A stretch of DNA of 64,000 nucleotides from positions 5,921,001 through 5,985,000 of the forward strand of contig JBANDB010000007.1 in the NCBI GenBank assembly GCA_037576215.1. The letters are read 5' to 3'. Positions within the stretch are counted from its first letter, which is position 1, and every line of letters begins with the position of its first letter. A program made the position numbers and the translations under genes. The stretch comes from Armillaria gallica. Its lineage: Eukaryota > Basidiomycota > Agaricomycetes > Agaricales > Physalacriaceae. The notes beneath the pieces are model-generated. The model was not told the DNA's origin. It made no database searches and was given only the letters and a program-made list of their open reading frames with translations. Below are positions 54,717-64,000 of this stretch, piece after piece.

Positions 54717-55540
54717 AGATTACCGAGCGTCGATCGGTCCGGGGCTTCGAGGTGTTGGTGTTGGTGTTGTTACCGGCGCAAGGTCCCAATCAGGAACGGC
54801 CGGGTCCACAGCCCTGACATGGCAAGCCATGTGCTGTGGCCACGAAGGCTCGTACCGTTTTGACCGCACGGTTGCGTACGTCTCGCGGAGTAGAGACACC
54901 TCGTGGGGTACGTTGGCAAAGACATAGGTGGAAGATAGCGAGAAATGCTATGTTCCCATTACCGGTGCATTTTTGCAAACGAGCACATAATATCAACATC
55001 TTGTCAACGTCGTCTGTCTGGAGTAGAAGTTGTTTAACAACGAAACCTGTGGGAGTGCCTGGTAAGAATAATGAAAAAGCAGCGCGCGCGATGCGGAGAC
55101 CGTTGTGGCAAAACTCAGATCGTAGCGCTTGCTACTAGTTGGAAACCATCGCAATATAACAGGACATTAACTTATCCTCCACATCGCAGCGTCAGAGACA
55201 TTGATCACACGGGACCGACGGCGCTCAGGCTCCAGGACGTTATAAGCGCACGAAACACTTTTCTGTGTGGCCACTGGTACGAAGAGAAGGGAGTCATGAA
55301 AGACGTTGACTTCAGTCTTCGGTGTCCGCAATGAAAACTTCTGGGAACAGTGATGCAACCGCAGAACAAAGATCGATATCATTCCTTACTGAATCTGAGA
55401 CAGGGTGACATATATACGCTCGGGCCATCCGACTGGTAAGCATACGAAGCAAAGAGATGGGGCCACAACCACCAAAACATATCACGGAACACAAACAATA
55501 GTGATAGGGACGCAGATACCGAGCACTCTGTAGCCCAGGT
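54717..55540. other. No gene recognised upstream of the HEXXH gene
   Basis: Includes a GGTGTTGGTGTTGGTG run at about 54,750 (possible upstream region of the HEXXH gene) and otherwise short frames. Confidence 0.3.
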
Positions 55541-55544
55541 TACT

Positions 55545-55900
55545 GTTTGGGTAAAGAAACAGGGTGCCTGTCAGGGTGCACGGACCTATGACTGCAACGA
55601 AACGCAGGTCTCAGAGACTGTGAGGAAGCAAGCATGCGTTTCGTACTGAAACGGCACACCTGCCGCAGCATCAGAGCCTATGACTACAAGGAAACGCAGG
55701 TCTCAGGGTACTGCAAACAATCAGGCAGACAATTTAGCCAATGCGACATGCCTGGCGCAATACGAGAACCTATGACTGCTACGGAACGCAGACATCAGGA
55801 ACCGCGAGGAATGAGAGGCGCGGTTTCATCACGAAATCGCGTGTCTGTCGCAGAACCGTAGCCTATGACTGCTCTGACTGCAACGGAACACTGTTGACGA
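55545..55900 (+). repeat. Tandem repeat with ~92-bp period, four units
   Basis: CCTATGACT starts at about 55,585, 55,677, 55,769 and 55,862, each followed by a (GC)(A/T)(A/C)GGAAACGCAG-type stretch. Spacings are 92, 92 and 93 bp. Because 92 is not divisible by three, the repeat does not encode a repeated peptide in a fixed frame. Confidence 0.75.
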
Positions 55901-56494
55901 TGCCCCCTGTACACTGGTTTCAGACCATGGGACAGACAGAAAAGACTCGCGAATAGAGCTTCCAAGAGTCGGTACGATCCTTCGAGTAGCGGAGCCGTGA
56001 TGCGAAGCAATTGGTAGTTCTGGTAGTTGGAGCGTGATCACGGTGGGACGGCCGAAGGCTGGTGCAGTTAGGAGGCCGGTCATCCATGACGCGTGATTGA
56101 AGCGCTTCAGCAGCTCGAGTTTAGCTTTCGATTTTGGCTCGGATGGTATGATGACCTGAGTGGATTCCGACTCGGATGCCATCATTGCTTGCGATGTGCG
56201 TTTCACTTTTTGGCTGGGAAACCGTGGTAGATTGGATGTTGGTGGCACCGTGACGGTGGAACTCGAACTAGTCGAACTAGGCGAACTAAATAGGGCCGGC
56301 CCGGCCTCCAAATAGCGACGCGACAGCGGAGTTTGAATCTCTGTTTCCTTCAACCATAATCGAAATCGCTGGAGAACATACAAGGATTGCGCGAGCGTCG
56401 AACAGCCCAACTTCAACGCCAGGAAGAGAATCACCTTAAGCACGTAGAAACGGCACTCTTGCACTGCGACGACAACGATCAACGGCGTTGGCAT
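55829..56494 (-). CDS. Hypothetical 221-aa protein
   Basis: Opens with a hydrophobic N-terminus (LIVVVAVQECRFYVLKVILFLALKL), then a Ser/Thr/Pro-rich middle and a basic Lys/Ser stretch. The last ~25 codons run into the 92-bp tandem repeat. No domain recognised. It could be a small membrane-anchored protein or a chance frame. Confidence 0.3.
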   Translation of the reverse strand: MPTPLIVVVAVQECRFYVLKVILFLALKLGCSTLAQSLYVLQRFRLWLKETEIQTPLSRRYLEAGPALFSSPSSTSSSSTVTVPPTSNLPRFPSQKVKRTSQAMMASESESTQVIIPSEPKSKAKLELLKRFNHASWMTGLLTAPAFGRPTVITLQLPELPIASHHGSATRRIVPTLGSSIRESFLSVPWSETSVQGASSTVFRCSQSSHRLRFCDRHAIS

Positions 56495-56931
56495 GGCTCA
56501 TCCTGACGCCGCCATCGACGCGAACATCTGACGCGACATGTTTCGGTATCTGGTACGACATTTTACTTGAGTGGACCATGGGCGATACTGGATCTCAGAG
56601 GTATGGCAAAATCAATCAATTTTCTTTACATTCGCGTTGATATGAGTTGCCCAGTAGTGATGAACTGTATTTACCTGGAACAACCTCTCGCAGCTACGGT
56701 AGTCAAACACCTTGATCCTTTCACCCTCTGCCCTAGTAATTCAGCGACGCCTTGACATTACCACAAGATTCCTATGCACAAGGCCTTCAAAGCGCGCCGA
56801 AACCGGGCGCGGGAAGGATGATCAATACTTGCTGAGTCCCGATTCAAAAGTTGGGTAGATGACGGAAAGCCTCTCTGGTTTGCGAGAAGTTAGGCGGCTG
56901 CAAGCTCAGGGTGTATGCGTGACCAGAGAGT

Positions 56932-57165
56932 CTATGGCGCATCTGGAAGACTACATGATGAGATATTTCGTGTACCAGGGTGACGCAGAGACTCGATGAA
57001 GTGGAACGATGCTGCGAAAGAGGAGAATTCGCGAAGCCAGGGTCCAGGATTTAGCGATGAACATGCACTCAGGGTACGTTTTCCGATTAAGTTGTTGCCT
57101 TGCTGGATCATCTCAATTGGTTCTACAGGTACCATCATCCGCCATGGATCAGCTATCATCGACAT
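56932..57165 (-). pseudogene. F-box gene relic 3
   Basis: The minus strand reads VPVEPIEMIQQGNNLIGKRTLSACSS and then a Pro/Trp/Leu stretch, the F-box start seen at 90-150 and 1184-1378 with similar flanks. The LPVEL core has decayed to VPVEP and the frame closes after 77 codons. Confidence 0.45.
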
Positions 57166-57169
57166 TGGC

Positions 57170-58450
57170 GGTTGGGATACATGTATCTGAACGTCTACCT
57201 GCGCCCTACCGCTCTACCACTGCAACCATGTTCCCGCAAACACAGGATTTCATCATCCTCGCCTTCCACCTGTACTCTCGGAAACAGGTCCCTTATGACT
57301 ACGCCTTTCCTCGCGGTGTCAAGAGATGGACAGTATCATTGCCAAGAGCTGGTATCTTTCGTGTCCAGCGAGACCGCCTTCATCTAGTGCAGACATTTCC
57401 CCTCGTTTACCAGTTCTGGCTACGTACATATCACTGCATCCCATTCATCAACATGTTCACTCCCTCGTGCTCCCTCTATCTCCGATTTGTTTTCCTGGAA
57501 AAGGAGAAGCGCTGTCTATGTCGCATGGATGACTCGGAGGAGTCCATTACCATCGTCGAGTACATTGCCGCTCCATTACTGCAATCACGTCTCACGAAAA
57601 TCGCCTTAATCTCAGCGGGCCCCTCCTGTTCCCTCATTGCTATCTCCGTAGGGTGTCGTTGCAAAAGGATACCGTCACGAAGAATAAGAAAATGGATGAC
57701 TCGCGGTATGTCGCTTGTACACCTTCGAATGGCGACTATTATGTTAAGTAATTTGCTCCTTCAGAATCTATACGCTGTAGCCGATTCCATTGCCTGCTTG
57801 ACTGTACTCTGCCCGGGAGAACTCAAACTGCACGTCACATTTCTTCTGATCTCGTTATCACAGTAGTGGTGACTTTGCTATCGATCAATCGCCCATCTGT
57901 TTAGCCAGTGGGATCCTAGTCCATCGTCCATACCTCTGCAGAAGTTCACTTAGGTATTCGACCAAGACGGGTCAAGTCAGCTTGGCCCGTTCGCCTCGTC
58001 CGGGCTATAGACTGGGAGGGTTCGCCGTCACCGTACAGGGGAGTTTGCAATGCAGCGCTCTCACTGCTGAAAGGTCGAAGGCTAGCGGTACATTGACTTC
58101 CCTCTTCTCTCTTACGCAGTTCAGCAACATTGTGTTGGCCCCGCCTAGCCTATAGTGTTTGTTGCAACTGATGTTTCTGTGACACCAAAGGCTTGGGGGG
58201 AGATACGACGACAATTGAAGGATGTCTATCGTGTAGTAGTTTGCACGCAGTTTGATGTGGTATTATGTTTGGTGAATGTTGTATGGTAAAGATCGAAGAC
58301 GACTCTTTGTTAGGCGCAAATGTGAACGCACACAACGGATTGCCGTAATTAAAAGGAATGCAAGATGAAGGTATGCTGACAACACGGGAGTATCCATAGT
58401 GGCAACGGCAGATTTTGGTGCTCACAGCACTCGAGAAAAAAAGGCTTGCG
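57170..58450. other. No intact gene; duplicated flank of the F-box relic
   Basis: A 285-codon plus-strand frame (57009-57866) overlaps the antisense F-box relic and its duplicated flank, so I do not treat it as a gene. Nothing else is recognised up to the LTR at 58,455. Confidence 0.35.
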
Positions 58451-58610
58451 CAGGTGTAAGCCTGCTAGGCTTACAACGCACGTTATCACGGAACACGGAC
58501 ATCTGCTCTTCACAGACGCACACCTTGCCGGATTCACAGTAGGGCCTATATGCCCCCGTCGCGGGAACAGATCGACCGATTCATACCTATTATTAGATTA
58601 CACGCGTACG

Positions 58611-58618
58611 TATATATA
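58611..58618 (+). promoter_or_regulatory. TATA element of the second retrotransposon LTR
   Basis: CGTACGTATATATAGC, located about 155 bp into the putative LTR. Confidence 0.55.
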
Positions 58619-58735
58619 GCTTACAGTAGGGACCTTTTGCCGTCCTTCCTTTTCCCCGGTACCATCACCACTCACGTCGTCGCTTGCTCACCCGTCTCCA
58701 ATATCATACCCCGTTCCTGTTCCTTTGCGTGATTC

Positions 58736-59017
58736 GTGAGTACCATCCAGTGAGGCTGTCTCTTATGAGCAGCCTTTCACTTTTTTTTTGAACATCGAAC
58801 GGGGTGCTCATTCCTCTCAGAACATCGCACGCTCAGAACGAATCTCTCTCAGAACGCCTGTATCAGTCCTCAGAACATTCTTCGTCCAAAACGCCTTTCT
58901 CAGAACATCGCAATCTGAACTCTCGCAACTCAGAACCGCACGGATCCTTCAGAACATCGGATATAAATTGTGAACCGAACTTCCAATACTTGTAAACTGA
59001 TTCTAACGCGCATATAG
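58736..59017 (+). other. Possible leader intron with CAGAAC repeats
   Basis: A strong donor-like GTGAGTACC at 58,736 and a branch-like TTCTAAC followed by CATATAG ending at 59,017 could define a 282-bp intron in the leader. Within it CAGAAC occurs about seven times between 58,819 and 58,960, often as CTCAGAACATCGCA or a variant. Whether it is spliced, structural (packaging or translation signal) or simply a repeat is not known. Confidence 0.4.
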
Positions 59018-59233
59018 TCAAGTTCCGTGTTCGCAAACGTGGAGCATTCACCCAAGACTACACGCCTCCCGGGACGCACACTTCCCCCGTCCAACCGTTC
59101 CACACGAACCCGCCTAGAACCACCAGAAACCAACTCTTCTCCCCTAACTCCCCTTGCGTCGTCACCATCTCCTGTACCTCCACCAGCGCCTGAACACCCC
59201 GTACCTTCAGACAGTGACTCAGACGAAGAACCG

Positions 59234-62200
59234 ATGTCTTCAACGCACGTTGCTCCACCACCAAAGGGCGCGCCTGCACGCACCATCGCCGGAACGTCTG
59301 CGAAGATCTGCCCAAAAATAACAGAAGGCGAGCTCACTCACAGCGTACTCCAACGATACCTTACGAACGTCACCAACTGGCGTACGGCCCATCATACGAC
59401 GGTCGCAGAGACCGCATTTATGCCTTACCTAACCCCTGGCTTCAGCGAGAACGCACGTCTCGACAACCTGTACTACCGAGGTGCAGATCGTTACAACAAA
59501 ATGACTCCAACACAGTTCATCGAAACTGTACGAACTCGGCTCTTCGGTAATCAATGGCACCTGGACGTTCGTGCAAGCTTGGAAGCCTTCTACCAGGGTG
59601 ATTCAGCGTTCATGGAATTTTACGACTCCATGTTAGCACAGAACCGCCTACTGGAAGGCAATGTCGAACATCTGAACGACGCCCAATTCCTTCCACTCAT
59701 TAAATCCCGTGTCCATCCCGACCTTCGCTTGCGTTGTTCGGTGACAGAATCTGAGATGAACAAGCTGTACATCACCATCCTTGGCGGGTCCGCCGACCCT
59801 GACAAGGACGAGACTATTGAGCAGTGGGCTGCATTGGTTGCGGTTGAAGATGAGAAACTGAGACGAAAGAGAGACCGTCGACAGAGGGAGACTCGACTTG
59901 TACTGAGCGACTTGAAACGAGGACACGGTAATGCGTTCCAATCCAACGCATACCAAGCTGGACCTTCGGCTATCACAGCTCCTATTCAGTCCACGTCGCA
60001 ATCTTTCCCTGCAATGCAATCCTTCCCCCCTTTCTCGAATACGTTCTACAGCCCTAATGTCGCTGCACTTGCTCATTCTCAATCATCTTTTGTCCCTTCT
60101 CAGCCTCAGAACGGCTTACAGGTCACTCTTGCCCCTCGATACAATGATCTCGAGAAGTGGATCATGTTCGTCCTTGCATATTTTTGCATCCAATGTCGTT
60201 TCCCCTTCCAGAACCACCGCAAGATGGATAATGTGTGCGAGCCCTGCCGCGCCGCGGGATACGAAATCCGTGATATCAATTTTATCAACCGATGGGTCCA
60301 GGCACACCCTAACGGCTTTGAGAATCGACGTGTACATGACCCTTCCGTAACCCCGCGCCAGCCCCATATGATTACCAACGAAGAGATTGCTCGACATGTC
60401 ACTAGAGTCCTGGGATATGGTGGACAAGTACCCCAATATTTCTTGAACATCGCGCAGCAAGCTGGGACGTCCGTACCCAGTCAGATCCCTCCCGCATCAT
60501 CCTCTAATGCTATCCCACTGGGCATTTCAGCCCACAACGTTGCTCCCTTGCAATCGATTCCACAGAACTATGTTGCTCCTATATTGTTCAAGCACCCTTT
60601 CCCTCCAACTGAGTTCTCTAATGCACCTGCATCCCGCCCTGCCTCTCAAAATGATTCTCGCCCAATTTCTCGTCTCTCTTCTCGTTCTCGCCCTTCCTCT
60701 CGCCCTTCTTCCCGTCTCTCGGCTCACGCTGCACTCATGCCCCCATTCAGCAACTGCGCTGTCGTTGGCGTCGAAAATGACGAAGATGGGTATATCGATG
60801 TGGATTCTGGGGACTATGATGAACCTCTGTCCCCACCTAGCCGCAATGTCCGTCGACGAGGGTCTCGCCGTTCCCTTACCTTGAGAGACGAGACCCCGGT
60901 TGAAAATGACTGCGAGGAGATCTCGAACCGTGGCCGCCGTGCTGATACAGAACCGTTACCTCGTGTCATTGACCGTGCCCCTTCCGTTTCCCCTTCGCGT
61001 GGACCTCAATCCCCTTACGTGGAACGTGATGTCTCTCCTGTTCGCTCTGAGGGTGAGAGGGTTGACTATGAACCACCCACAGATCCTGTACAGGAAGAGG
61101 ATTCCTTGATGCATATAGTAATGCATGACGCTGTTGAATCGCCTGTGAGTACCCCTCACATAAATGTATGTACTATACCCAGCGAGAGCATCGAGCCCCC
61201 GCTTTCAGAACCACACTTGCTCTGGCACTGTTCTCTTTCTGATTTTTCTGATTTTTCTGATAACCCTCGCTTACCTGTCACGGCTATGATGGATATTGGC
61301 TCACCTTTTGTCCTCATCAGAACGGAGACTGTGATTAAGGCAAACCTTCGAATTCGCAAGCTCCCTGAACCCATCGTTATTGATACTGCTACCCCTTCGC
61401 ATGATTCTCGTTCCTGCCTCACCGAATATGTTCACATTCAACTGCACGATCTGAACAACCTTTTCTCCGCACGACGAACACGTGCTATCATTACGCCCGG
61501 CTTGTGTACCGACATAATCCTTGGACTCCCGTTCCTCTCGCACAACGACATCACTATCAGTTCTGCCCGCCGCTCAGCCATTCATGAACCCAGTGGTTTC
61601 GATCTTCTTAACCCAATCGCACCTGCACCTGCACCTTTGCCGAAGAAGACTTTGAAAGATTCCTTACTTGAGACCCGTAGAAATTTCTCGTCGCTACGTA
61701 CTGAACTGAAAGCACACTGTAATTCCATACGTAATAATGTTGACGCTCGCTGTGAGCCGTTAAGACCTCTAGATGTGGTGGCTGCTGTTAGAGAACGAAT
61801 TGAGTGCCTTGCATTGGTAGAACACTGCTCTAAGCTCGAAATTGATGTAAAGAAGACTTACGAGGACATTTTCCAACCACTGCCACATGTTGACGAGATG
61901 CCAGATAAAGTGACTTGTAAAATTGAACTGAAGAATGCAGAAAAGACGATCACTGGGCGCTCCTACGCTTGTCCCCGGAAATTCCGTCAGGCTTGGCAGA
62001 CACTTATAAAACAACACCTTGATGCGGGCCGAATCCGCGAGTCCTCTTCTCCTCATGCGTCTCCTTCTTTTCTCATTCCAAAACCCGACTCTTCTGTACT
62101 GCCCAGATGGGTTAATGATTATAGAGAGTTGAACGCAAATATTGTGACAGACAAATATCCGCTACACAGAATTGACGACATACTGGCCGATGCAGGAACA

Positions 62201-64000
62201 GGAAAAATTTGGAGTAAACTGGACATGACTGATAGCTTCTTCCATACGAAGATGCACCCCGATAGTATTCCCTTGACCGCAGTGTCCACTCCTTTCGGTC
62301 TGTATGAATGGACAGTAATGCCTCAAGGCATGAAGAACTCTCCTTCAGTACACCAACGTCGGGTTAATGATGCGCTTCGTGATTTTATTGGAAAGATTTG
62401 TCACATTTACCTCGACGATATTATCATCTGGTCCCAATCGCTTGAGGAACATCAAGAACACGTCAAACAAATAATGGAGGCCCTCCGAAAAGAACGATTG
62501 TACTGTAATGCCAAAAAATCAGAATTTTTCAAGTACGAGCTGAAATTCTTAGGTCACCGCATCTCTGTCCGTGGCATTGAACCTGACAACTCTAAGGTTG
62601 CTCGTATACTGGACTGGGCTATCCCAAAGACTGCTGGCGATGTACGAGCCTTCCTGGGCCTTGTCCGTTACCTTGCTTCCTTCCTTCAGAACTTAGCTGA
62701 ATTTACCAGCGTCCTCACCCCGTTGACCGGTGTCAAGAACACCGTTGCTATTAAATGGACTGACGAGCATCAGGTGGCTTTCGATGCAATTAAGAAGCTA
62801 GTTGTGTCCGCTGATTGCCTGACGGTGATTGACCACCTAAACCCTGGAGAGAACAAGATTTTTGTAACCACAGATGCTAGTGATCGACGTACTGGTGCCG
62901 TTCTCTCATGGGGCCCAACCTGGGAAACAGCACGTCCTGTCGCCTACGATTCCATGCAGCTTAAGGGCGCGCAATTACATTACCCAGTGCACGAAAAGGA
63001 GCTTCTTGGAATTGTCCGTGCATTAAAGAAATGGCGGGCTGACTTGCTTGGCAACCAATTTGAAGTCTTCACGGACCATCGCACACTTGAAAATTTCCAA
63101 ACACAGAAAGCTTTGTCTCGTCGCCAAGCTCGATGGATGGAGGAGATGGCCCAGTTTGATATGTCGATAAATTACATCCGTGGAGAGGATAACACAGTAG
63201 CAGATGCACTGTCACGGCTACCTGATAATCCTTCGGAAGTTGTCCCTGACATTGATCCTTCAGAGGTTGACAGCTGGAAGTCCTGGCTCGAGGCAGCTGC
63301 ACCGTCTGGTATCTCATCGCCGGTTGCCTCTATACAACAAAAATCTACACTCCTGATAGCTACCGATGAACGTGTGCTTAAGGAAATCAGGGCTGGTTAC
63401 CAATCCGACGAGTTCTGTAAAAAATTTGTGTCTGGTGATAAGATCTTACCCAGCGTTAGAGAGGTTAATGGCCTGTGGTACATCGGAGACCGTCTGTTGA
63501 TTCCTCGAACAGGAAATATTCGCGAACAACTCTTCCGTCTCGCTCATGATTCCCTGGGGCATTTTGGTGCTGATAAAGCTTACGGTTCTTTACGTGACTC
63601 ATACTACTGGCCTAACATGCGGCGTGATCTCGAGCTCTCATATATACCTTCTTGCGAACCCTGCCAACGCAACAAATCCCGCACCTCTAAAATCCCTGGC
63701 CCCTTGCACCCTTTACCTGTCCCGGAAAAACGAGGTGAAAGTGTCGCAATTGATTTCATCGGACCCTTACCCGAAGATGGTGGATTTAATTGCATTGCCA
63801 CTTTCACTGACCGGATTGGAGCTGATGTTCGTATTGTCCCTTGCAAAACCACCTTGACTGCGGAGGGCATGGCTCAGCTGTTTTTTGACAACTGGTATTG
63901 TGAAAACGGCTTACCTCTTGAAATCATTTCTGACAGGGACAAATTGTTCATTTCTAAATTCTGGCGCGCTCTTCACAAACTCACCGGGGTCCGCCTTGCA
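59234..64000 (+). CDS. Gag-Pol polyprotein of the second Ty3/gypsy element, partial
   Basis: One frame, open from 59,018; the first ATG is at 59,234. Gag: LTHSVLQRYLTNVTNW, LFGNQWHLDVRASLEAFY. There is no CCHC knuckle; instead a CxxC-CxxC module (CIQC ... CEPC) at about 60,185-60,250. A long Ser/Arg/Pro-rich spacer follows. Protease-like motif at about 61,280: MMDIGSPFVLI, with DIG instead of DSG or DTG. RT: RWVNDYRELNANIV, KLDMTDSFFHTKM, YLDD at 62,408-62,419. RNase H: VTTDASDRRTGAVLS, KELLGIVRALKKW, FTDHRTLENF. Integrase: HDSLGHFGADKAYG ... CEPCQRNKSR zinc finger, then IDFIGPLPEDGG, TFTDRIGADV and IISDRDKLF, cut in the core before the Glu. Gag and Pol share one frame, so no frameshift is needed. 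Confidence 0.92.
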   Translation, partial: MSSTHVAPPPKGAPARTIAGTSAKICPKITEGELTHSVLQRYLTNVTNWRTAHHTTVAETAFMPYLTPGFSENARLDNLYYRGADRYNKMTPTQFIETVRTRLFGNQWHLDVRASLEAFYQGDSAFMEFYDSMLAQNRLLEGNVEHLNDAQFLPLIKSRVHPDLRLRCSVTESEMNKLYITILGGSADPDKDETIEQWAALVAVEDEKLRRKRDRRQRETRLVLSDLKRGHGNAFQSNAYQAGPSAITAPIQSTSQSFPAMQSFPPFSNTFYSPNVAALAHSQSSFVPSQPQNGLQVTLAPRYNDLEKWIMFVLAYFCIQCRFPFQNHRKMDNVCEPCRAAGYEIRDINFINRWVQAHPNGFENRRVHDPSVTPRQPHMITNEEIARHVTRVLGYGGQVPQYFLNIAQQAGTSVPSQIPPASSSNAIPLGISAHNVAPLQSIPQNYVAPILFKHPFPPTEFSNAPASRPASQNDSRPISRLSSRSRPSSRPSSRLSAHAALMPPFSNCAVVGVENDEDGYIDVDSGDYDEPLSPPSRNVRRRGSRRSLTLRDETPVENDCEEISNRGRRADTEPLPRVIDRAPSVSPSRGPQSPYVERDVSPVRSEGERVDYEPPTDPVQEEDSLMHIVMHDAVESPVSTPHINVCTIPSESIEPPLSEPHLLWHCSLSDFSDFSDNPRLPVTAMMDIGSPFVLIRTETVIKANLRIRKLPEPIVIDTATPSHDSRSCLTEYVHIQLHDLNNLFSARRTRAIITPGLCTDIILGLPFLSHNDITISSARRSAIHEPSGFDLLNPIAPAPAPLPKKTLKDSLLETRRNFSSLRTELKAHCNSIRNNVDARCEPLRPLDVVAAVRERIECLALVEHCSKLEIDVKKTYEDIFQPLPHVDEMPDKVTCKIELKNAEKTITGRSYACPRKFRQAWQTLIKQHLDAGRIRESSSPHASPSFLIPKPDSSVLPRWVNDYRELNANIVTDKYPLHRIDDILADAGTGKIWSKLDMTDSFFHTKMHPDSIPLTAVSTPFGLYEWTVMPQGMKNSPSVHQRRVNDALRDFIGKICHIYLDDIIIWSQSLEEHQEHVKQIMEALRKERLYCNAKKSEFFKYELKFLGHRISVRGIEPDNSKVARILDWAIPKTAGDVRAFLGLVRYLASFLQNLAEFTSVLTPLTGVKNTVAIKWTDEHQVAFDAIKKLVVSADCLTVIDHLNPGENKIFVTTDASDRRTGAVLSWGPTWETARPVAYDSMQLKGAQLHYPVHEKELLGIVRALKKWRADLLGNQFEVFTDHRTLENFQTQKALSRRQARWMEEMAQFDMSINYIRGEDNTVADALSRLPDNPSEVVPDIDPSEVDSWKSWLEAAAPSGISSPVASIQQKSTLLIATDERVLKEIRAGYQSDEFCKKFVSGDKILPSVREVNGLWYIGDRLLIPRTGNIREQLFRLAHDSLGHFGADKAYGSLRDSYYWPNMRRDLELSYIPSCEPCQRNKSRTSKIPGPLHPLPVPEKRGESVAIDFIGPLPEDGGFNCIATFTDRIGADVRIVPCKTTLTAEGMAQLFFDNWYCENGLPLEIISDRDKLFISKFWRALHKLTGVRLA

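Larger units (their letters stand above)
58455..64000 (+). mobile_element. Second Ty3/gypsy retrotransposon, young, cut by the window edge
   Basis: The probable LTR start is TGTAAGCCTGCTAGGCTTACA at 58,455, containing the inverted pair GTAAGCC/GGCTTAC. A TATATATA promoter element lies at 58,611. The leader is rich in CAGAAC repeats, then one open Gag-Pol frame runs from at least 59,234 to the end. No in-frame stop was found over 1,589 codons. The 3' LTR lies outside the window, so age and full length cannot be judged. Confidence 0.85.

Noticed and set aside
57009..57866. A 285-codon plus-strand open frame
   Set aside because: It overlaps an antisense F-box relic and duplicated flank, shows no domain, and its counterpart near 1.2-2.3 kb is not open. 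Probably a chance frame.
58930..61543. Minus-strand and plus-strand frames within the second retroelement
   Set aside because: The 59,018-64,000 Gag-Pol frame explains this region; the others are shadows.
1..64000. CRISPR arrays, bacterial operons, riboswitches or terminators
   Set aside because: Introns, LTR elements and protein families are eukaryotic; no regularly spaced short direct repeats with unique spacers were seen.

Overview
The window looks like nuclear DNA of a mushroom-forming basidiomycete (Agaricomycetes). The evidence is short GT-AG introns of about 50-60 bp, a three-copy family of DUF6535 membrane proteins, an MLKL-like N-terminal domain protein, F-box relics, chromodomain Ty3/gypsy elements and a transposase-like gene family I associate with mushroom genomes. 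It is a repeat-rich accessory region. Only three or four genes look like possible working host genes. The rest is mobile elements, duplicated and decayed genes, and tandem repeats.

Layout. 0-2.4 kb: F-box gene relics. 2.4-13.4 kb: DUF6535 copy A, split by a complete but inactivated 8,425-bp chromovirus (4111-12535, minus strand) with 421-bp LTRs and a CATAA target duplication. 13.4-21.4 kb: a broken DNA-transposon-like gene (zinc finger, DDE-like core, C-terminal PHD-like finger), split by a ~2-kb noncoding insertion that carries two small hAT-type MITEs. 21.8-24.6 kb: DUF6535 copy B, with one in-frame stop. 24.8-33.6 kb: paired relics (a GPR1/FUN34/YaaH-like transporter fragment and an unrecognised multi-exon gene) around two tandem arrays with periods of ~650 bp and 253 bp. 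34.4-37.0 kb: DUF6535 copy C, intact, three exons, about 840 aa. 37-50 kb: mostly unrecognised sequence, with an inverted pair of short SINE-like or LTR-like segments. 50.1-53.2 kb: an MLKL-like gene with a C-terminal membrane segment. 53.5-54.7 kb: a convergent gene with a zinc-protease HEXXH motif. 55.5-57.2 kb: a 92-bp tandem repeat and another F-box relic. 58.5-64 kb: a second, much younger Ty3/gypsy element with one open Gag-Pol frame running off the window.

The strongest theme is CpG decay. All 27 differences between the two LTRs of the first retroelement are transitions explained by CpG turning into TpG or CpA. The in-frame stops in that element are TGA, and in the neighbouring transposon gene they are TGA with one TAG, mostly where CGA (Arg) would fit. 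In DUF6535 copy A one TGA faces CGA in the paralogue. The element at the right edge shows no such damage, which suggests it arrived recently or escaped. The chromovirus also appears to use Tf1-like self-priming: its primer-binding site is complementary to 13 nt inside its own LTR. All function calls rest on reading the sequence and recalled families; no database search was run.
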